NCBI GenBank assembly: GCA_039815825.1
Contig: JBCBYO010000004.1
Span: forward strand, 1 to 64,000
Origin: JBCBDX01 sp039815825
Lineage (GTDB): Bacteria > Pseudomonadota > Alphaproteobacteria > Rhizobiales > Rhizobiaceae
Reading direction: 5' to 3'
DNA length: 64,000 nt
The notes under the pieces were generated by a model that made no database searches, was not told the origin of the DNA, and saw nothing but the letters and a program-made list of their open reading frames with translations. The position numbers and the translations under genes are program-made. Below are positions 60,542-64,000 of the stretch, piece after piece; within the stretch, counting starts at the first letter, position 1; every line of letters begins with the position of its first letter.

Positions 60542-60754
60542 CTAGTCGTCTTCGGACTTGTCGTCAGATTTTTTCGATTTGGGCGGGTAATCCACAAACA
60601 GGCCCCAAATAGATACGCCACCAAAAGCGGCAAACAGCAGGCCCCATATGACTGCGCCGCGGGTGTACTCAAAGGATGCCCATCCAAAGCAAACCAAGAC
60701 GATGAGCACTCGCACCCATAGGGGTTTGAACATTGGGTGCGAGAAATCAAACAT
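60542..60754 (-). CDS. Small membrane protein (DUF3329-like)
   Basis: 70 residues: a short N-terminus (MFDFSHPMFKPLWVRV), two predicted membrane helices (VLIVLVCFGWASFEY and VIWGLLFAAFGGVSIWGLFV) and a charged tail (PPKSKKSDDKSEDD). The SHPxFxPLWVRV start recalls DUF3329 small proteins of Rhizobiales. The role is unknown. It starts 6 bases after iolD, so it is the last gene of the iolC-iolD operon. Confidence 0.7.
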   Translation of the reverse strand: MFDFSHPMFKPLWVRVLIVLVCFGWASFEYTRGAVIWGLLFAAFGGVSIWGLFVDYPPKSKKSDDKSEDD

Positions 60755-60760
60755 AGCGAC

Positions 60761-62596
60761 TTAATCCGCGCGTTGGAGTTTCCGGTTTTCTTCAAACGCC
60801 GCGCGTGCTTCGCGCACTTGCTCGCGTTCTGACACTTCCGGTACGCCAACTTCCCACCATGAGCCGCCAGCTTCAGTTGATGGATATGGGTCAGTGTCAA
60901 TCACAATGGAGACCGGTTGGCCCTTATGTTCGCGTGCTTGCACCAATGCCTCTTCCAGCTCTGCTATCGATGCTACCTTGATCGCTTTTGCGCCCATCGC
61001 TTCTGTGTGCTTGACGAAGTCAATCGCCGACGGATTAACGTGATAAGCATGGTCGAGCAGATTGTTAAACTGTTCGCCACCGGTTCCCATTTGTAGTCTG
61101 TTGATGCAGCCAAAACCGCGATTGTCGGTGATGATGAGGGTGATTTTGATGCCCATCATTGTCGCTGTTGCGAGCTCGGAGTTGGCCATCATGTATGAGC
61201 CGTCGCCGACCATGCAGATCACATCGCGGTCGGGTTCAGCCATCTTTATGCCGATGGCGCCAGCAACTTCATACCCCATGCAGGAGAAATCATATTCCAT
61301 GTGATATTGCATCGGTTGGCTGGCAAAGAAGAGCTTGTGGAGTTCGCCTGGCATGGTGCCGGCAGCGCCCATGACCACGGTAGCCGGTGTGGTAGCACGC
61401 TGCACAGCGCCCACCACCTGCATGTCCGTCGGTAATGCATTGTCGTCTTTGGATGGCGCATCGGTCACCTTGGCGACTTCACTAAACCATGTTTCGCGTA
61501 AGCTGGCATCCGGATCAGTTGCACGATGATCACCCAACTGGTTGCTCAACTGTTCCATGGCGACTTTCGCGTCCGCTACAAGCGGTACGGCATTGTGTTT
61601 TGACGTGTCATAGCCTTGCACATTGATGGCCATGATACGTCGATCCGGGTTCTTGAAGATGGACCATGACCCCGTGGTAAAATCCTGAAATCGGGTGCCG
61701 ATCCCGATTACGAGGTCGGCTTTCTCCGCCAAGGCATTGGCCGAAGAGGAACCCGTCACACCAATAGGTCCGAAATTGAGTGGATGATTGAATGGAAGCG
61801 CGGATTTTCCGCCTTGGGTCTCCGCAACCGGCAGATTGTGACGTTCCACAAAGTCTTTCAGCGTGTCGGTAGCCAGTGAATAGTGAACGCCGCCACCAGC
61901 GATTACCAATGGGTTTTTCGCCACCTTGATCGCTTCGACTGCTGCTTGAAGTTCGGTCTCGTCGGGTGCTGGCCTGCGGATTTGCCAAACCTTGGGTTCG
62001 AAAAAGGAAACCGGATAATCATGGGCTTCACCTTGAACGTCTTGGCAAAACGAAAGCGTCACCGGGCCACATTCGGCCGGGTCTGTCATGACACGAAACG
62101 CACGCGGCAGCGCCGTCATGATCTGTTCGGGCCTGGCGATACGGTCGTAGTAACGGCTCACTGGGCGGAAGCAGTCATTGGCTGATACTGTGCCGTCCTG
62201 AAAATTTTCTACCTGCTGAAGGACCGGGTCCGGCGCGCGGTTGGCGAAGATATCACCGGGTACAAATAAGGCAGGTAAGCGATTTGTGTGCGCAACGCCC
62301 GCTGCCGTGACCATGTTGGTTGCACCGGGCCCGATGGATGAGGTGACCATCATCGCGCGACGGCGGCGCTTCTGTTTGGCATATGCGATGGCCGTATGGG
62401 CCATGGTCTGTTCGCAATGGCCACGATAGGTAGGCATGCCTTCGCGCTCAGCATAAAGCGCTTCGCCCAACCCCACCACGTTGCCATGGCCAAAGATTGC
62501 CCAGCATCCGGAGATGTACGGTTCGCCGTCGGGGGTGAGCTGGTTTTTGACATAGCGGACAAATGCCTGTGCGGCGGTTAGGCGGATTGTTTCCAT
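60761..62596 (-). CDS. iolD: 3D-(3,5/4)-trihydroxycyclohexane-1,2-dione hydrolase
   Basis: 611-residue thiamine-diphosphate enzyme of myo-inositol catabolism that opens the ring of trihydroxycyclohexane-1,2-dione to 5-deoxy-glucuronate. The N-terminal Pyr domain has the catalytic Glu in YRGHCEQTMAHTAIAYA, the centre has VIAGGGVHYS, and the C-terminal ThDP/Mg motif is VGDGSYMMANSELATATMMGIKITLIITDN. The opening ETIRLTAAQAFVRYVKNQ is typical of IolD. Its start overlaps the end of iolC by 19 bases. Confidence 0.96.
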   Translation of the reverse strand: METIRLTAAQAFVRYVKNQLTPDGEPYISGCWAIFGHGNVVGLGEALYAEREGMPTYRGHCEQTMAHTAIAYAKQKRRRRAMMVTSSIGPGATNMVTAAGVAHTNRLPALFVPGDIFANRAPDPVLQQVENFQDGTVSANDCFRPVSRYYDRIARPEQIMTALPRAFRVMTDPAECGPVTLSFCQDVQGEAHDYPVSFFEPKVWQIRRPAPDETELQAAVEAIKVAKNPLVIAGGGVHYSLATDTLKDFVERHNLPVAETQGGKSALPFNHPLNFGPIGVTGSSSANALAEKADLVIGIGTRFQDFTTGSWSIFKNPDRRIMAINVQGYDTSKHNAVPLVADAKVAMEQLSNQLGDHRATDPDASLRETWFSEVAKVTDAPSKDDNALPTDMQVVGAVQRATTPATVVMGAAGTMPGELHKLFFASQPMQYHMEYDFSCMGYEVAGAIGIKMAEPDRDVICMVGDGSYMMANSELATATMMGIKITLIITDNRGFGCINRLQMGTGGEQFNNLLDHAYHVNPSAIDFVKHTEAMGAKAIKVASIAELEEALVQAREHKGQPVSIVIDTDPYPSTEAGGSWWEVGVPEVSEREQVREARAAFEENRKLQRAD

Positions 62597-64000
62597 GTTT
62601 TATCTTCCTTGTCTTCGGCCGTGAGGCCGCGGGCCCGGTCCCACACGTCACATAGTTCGCGGTATCGGGCGGTCATTTGATTAATGGCTTCATCGTCATT
62701 GAGATTGCCGGCAAGCCAGTTTTCAGCCGCCTTGCCAAAAATTGTCCGTCCCACAGCGAAGCCTCTTACGAGCGGTTCTTTGGCGGCCAGTGCAAAGCTT
62801 TCGGTAAGGGCATCCATAGGCGCATCGAGGCCTAAAACCACGACGCCGCGTACGTAAGGATCGTTCTTCTCGATCGCTTCGCAAGCGTTACGCCATGCAT
62901 TTGCGGAGGTTAGCGGCTCCAGTTTCCACCAATCCGGATAGACCCCGATATCATAGAATTGCTGGATCAATCGTGCGGTTGTTTGGTCATCGGTTGCAGC
63001 AACTTTCGATGGAATAATCTCAAGTAAAAACTCAAGTCCGTTGTTCCGCGCCGCCGTGAAGAGCCGTTTTACCGATTGGCTTTGTGCCTCCCATACCGCG
63101 GCGTCTTCTTCGGGATGGGTAAAGCAAAGAACTTTGACGACATGATCACGCGGCCACTCGCGCAATTGCCCCAGGTCCAGACCGAGTTCCGGTTCAAGTT
63201 CAAGAGGGCGTGAACCCGGCAATTCTGTTGGTCGCCCGATCCAAAGGTCGGTGCCTGCAGCCGCATGGAGCGCGGTGCGGCCAAGCCGATCGTCGCAAAG
63301 GATCCCAAAACCATCGGGGCGGTTGGCAGCCATAACACTCGCGCGAACCTTTTGGGCTGCTTTCAAGCAAAGAGTTTTAAAGTCGTCGATGCGGTCATGG
63401 TTTGCACCTGCTGCATCGGCCATGGCTTCCAGTTGCATGCGATGGTCGAAAGCCATAACGCGCAAATTTTCCCATTGGGCCCGGCGATTTGTGGACCAAT
63501 GGATTTGTTCAAGCTCCGCATCGTTGCGCAGGTCTGGGCGAACGACACCCCGCTTGAGGAAAAACTGCAACTCTTCCCAGGACGGATAAGCCGGTGTGCA
63601 GCCATGTCGGGAGACGGCGAATGCGCCGCAGGCATTGGCGTAGGTGAGGGTTGTTTCCCAAGTTTGATCGGTGAGCCAACCGCGCATAAGCCCAGACATA
63701 AATCCGTCTCCAGCGCCGAGTACGTTGAAGACCTCAATGGGAAATCCGGGGCCGGAGCGACCTTCGTCCAGCGTGTCAGGAATGTCACCTTCGAACGCCA
63801 CCGCACCCATTGGCCCACGTTTGCAGACGAGCGTGGCATTTGAGACGGCACGCACACTACGCAGCGCTTCGATCGTGTTTGTAGAGCCACCGGCGATATG
63901 GAACTCTTCTTCTGTGCCGACTATCAGGTCGAAATAGTGAAGTGTTGCCTGTAACTTGGCGGTCACGATGTCCGATGCAATGAAACGGTTTTCGCCGTCA
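62578..64000 (-). CDS. iolC: Bifunctional 5-dehydro-2-deoxygluconokinase / DUF2090 aldolase-like protein (N-terminus outside the window)
   Basis: 474 codons are present and the frame runs off the right edge. The upstream part is the C-terminal half of a PfkB sugar kinase, including DLIVGTEEEFHIAGGS and the catalytic loop FNVLGAGDGFMSGLMRG. From about FDHRMQLEAMADAAG onwards is a 300-residue DUF2090 domain, proposed as the 2-deoxy-5-keto-gluconate 6-phosphate aldolase-like part of long IolC proteins. The kinase makes the substrate for the aldolase in inositol breakdown to malonate semialdehyde and DHAP. It is upstream of iolD in the same operon. Other iol genes (iolE, iolB) may lie beyond the edge. 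Confidence 0.93.
   Translation of the reverse strand, partial: DGENRFIASDIVTAKLQATLHYFDLIVGTEEEFHIAGGSTNTIEALRSVRAVSNATLVCKRGPMGAVAFEGDIPDTLDEGRSGPGFPIEVFNVLGAGDGFMSGLMRGWLTDQTWETTLTYANACGAFAVSRHGCTPAYPSWEELQFFLKRGVVRPDLRNDAELEQIHWSTNRRAQWENLRVMAFDHRMQLEAMADAAGANHDRIDDFKTLCLKAAQKVRASVMAANRPDGFGILCDDRLGRTALHAAAGTDLWIGRPTELPGSRPLELEPELGLDLGQLREWPRDHVVKVLCFTHPEEDAAVWEAQSQSVKRLFTAARNNGLEFLLEIIPSKVAATDDQTTARLIQQFYDIGVYPDWWKLEPLTSANAWRNACEAIEKNDPYVRGVVVLGLDAPMDALTESFALAAKEPLVRGFAVGRTIFGKAAENWLAGNLNDDEAINQMTARYRELCDVWDRARGLTAEDKEDKTWKQSA

Noticed and set aside
1..64000. Mobile elements, CRISPR arrays, tRNA and rRNA genes
   Set aside because: I looked for transposase or integrase motifs, regularly spaced repeats, tRNA-like cloverleaf sequence and rRNA stretches and saw none.

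Overview
The window is a contiguous, gene-dense piece of an alphaproteobacterial chromosome of moderate GC. It holds 57 protein genes (two cut by the window edges) and no rRNA, tRNA, insertion sequence, CRISPR array or phage gene that I can see. The left edge is the end of a photosynthesis gene cluster: crtI (N-terminus only), bchO, bchD, bchI, a PpsR/CrtJ-type TGT-N12-ACA palindrome, and an AerR/PpaA-like B12-domain gene. With several periplasmic uptake systems and no photosynthetic carbon fixation genes in view, this suggests a heterotrophic anoxygenic phototroph. Gene families such as the SitABCD-type Mn importer with a cysteine-free Fur/Mur regulator, RutR-like control and bifunctional IolC point to Hyphomicrobiales or Rhodobacterales. 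The species cannot be told from the sequence alone.

Layout. 1-4.9 kb: bacteriochlorophyll/carotenoid genes. 4.9-9.6 kb: a complete route from urate to glyoxylate plus urea (puuD, uraH, a puuE-uraD fusion, alc, allA). 9.6-12.1 kb: ackA and a MaoC-phosphotransacylase fusion. 12.3-16.4 kb: a di-haem MauG/CcpA-like peroxidase facing an FG-GAP/ASPIC-UnbV (CRTAC1-like) protein that is translationally coupled to a ROK regulator. 16.6-21.3 kb: xylFHG and xylB, behind a ROK-type palindrome. 21.3-26.2 kb: a PcaD-like hydrolase, a Mn/Fe ABC importer and its divergent Fur-family regulator. 26.6-27.9 kb: xylA, separated from the rest of the xyl genes.

27.9-36.6 kb is the most unusual part. Two clearly paralogous two-domain SnoaL/NTF2-like proteins and a third, more divergent one are packed with a complete sugar-type ABC importer and a stand-alone MetE-core-like zinc protein. 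I read this as an uncharacterised uptake-and-catabolism locus. Mrp and PurU (formyl-THF deformylase) follow at 36.6-38.7 kb. 38.8-41.3 kb is a small phosphonate operon (DUF1045, phnM, phnN) with a good Pho box but no C-P lyase core genes nearby.

41.3-52.2 kb is a reductive pyrimidine-degradation and uptake region: a PreA-like protein lacking its ferredoxin tail, an NMT1/THI5-like ABC importer, a GNAT, a DapA-like lyase, dihydropyrimidinase, an orphan 115-residue protein, an N-carbamoyl-beta-amino acid amidohydrolase, and a divergent RutR-like TetR regulator with a RutR-like box, followed by an alpha/beta hydrolase. 52.3-64 kb holds another sugar-type ABC importer with unusually large permeases, three consecutive Gfo/Idh/MocA oxidoreductases, and convergent iolC-iolD genes of inositol catabolism with a small membrane protein. 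Most genes are joined in tight operons by 1-8 base overlaps. Hairpins follow four of the five ABC binding-protein genes.
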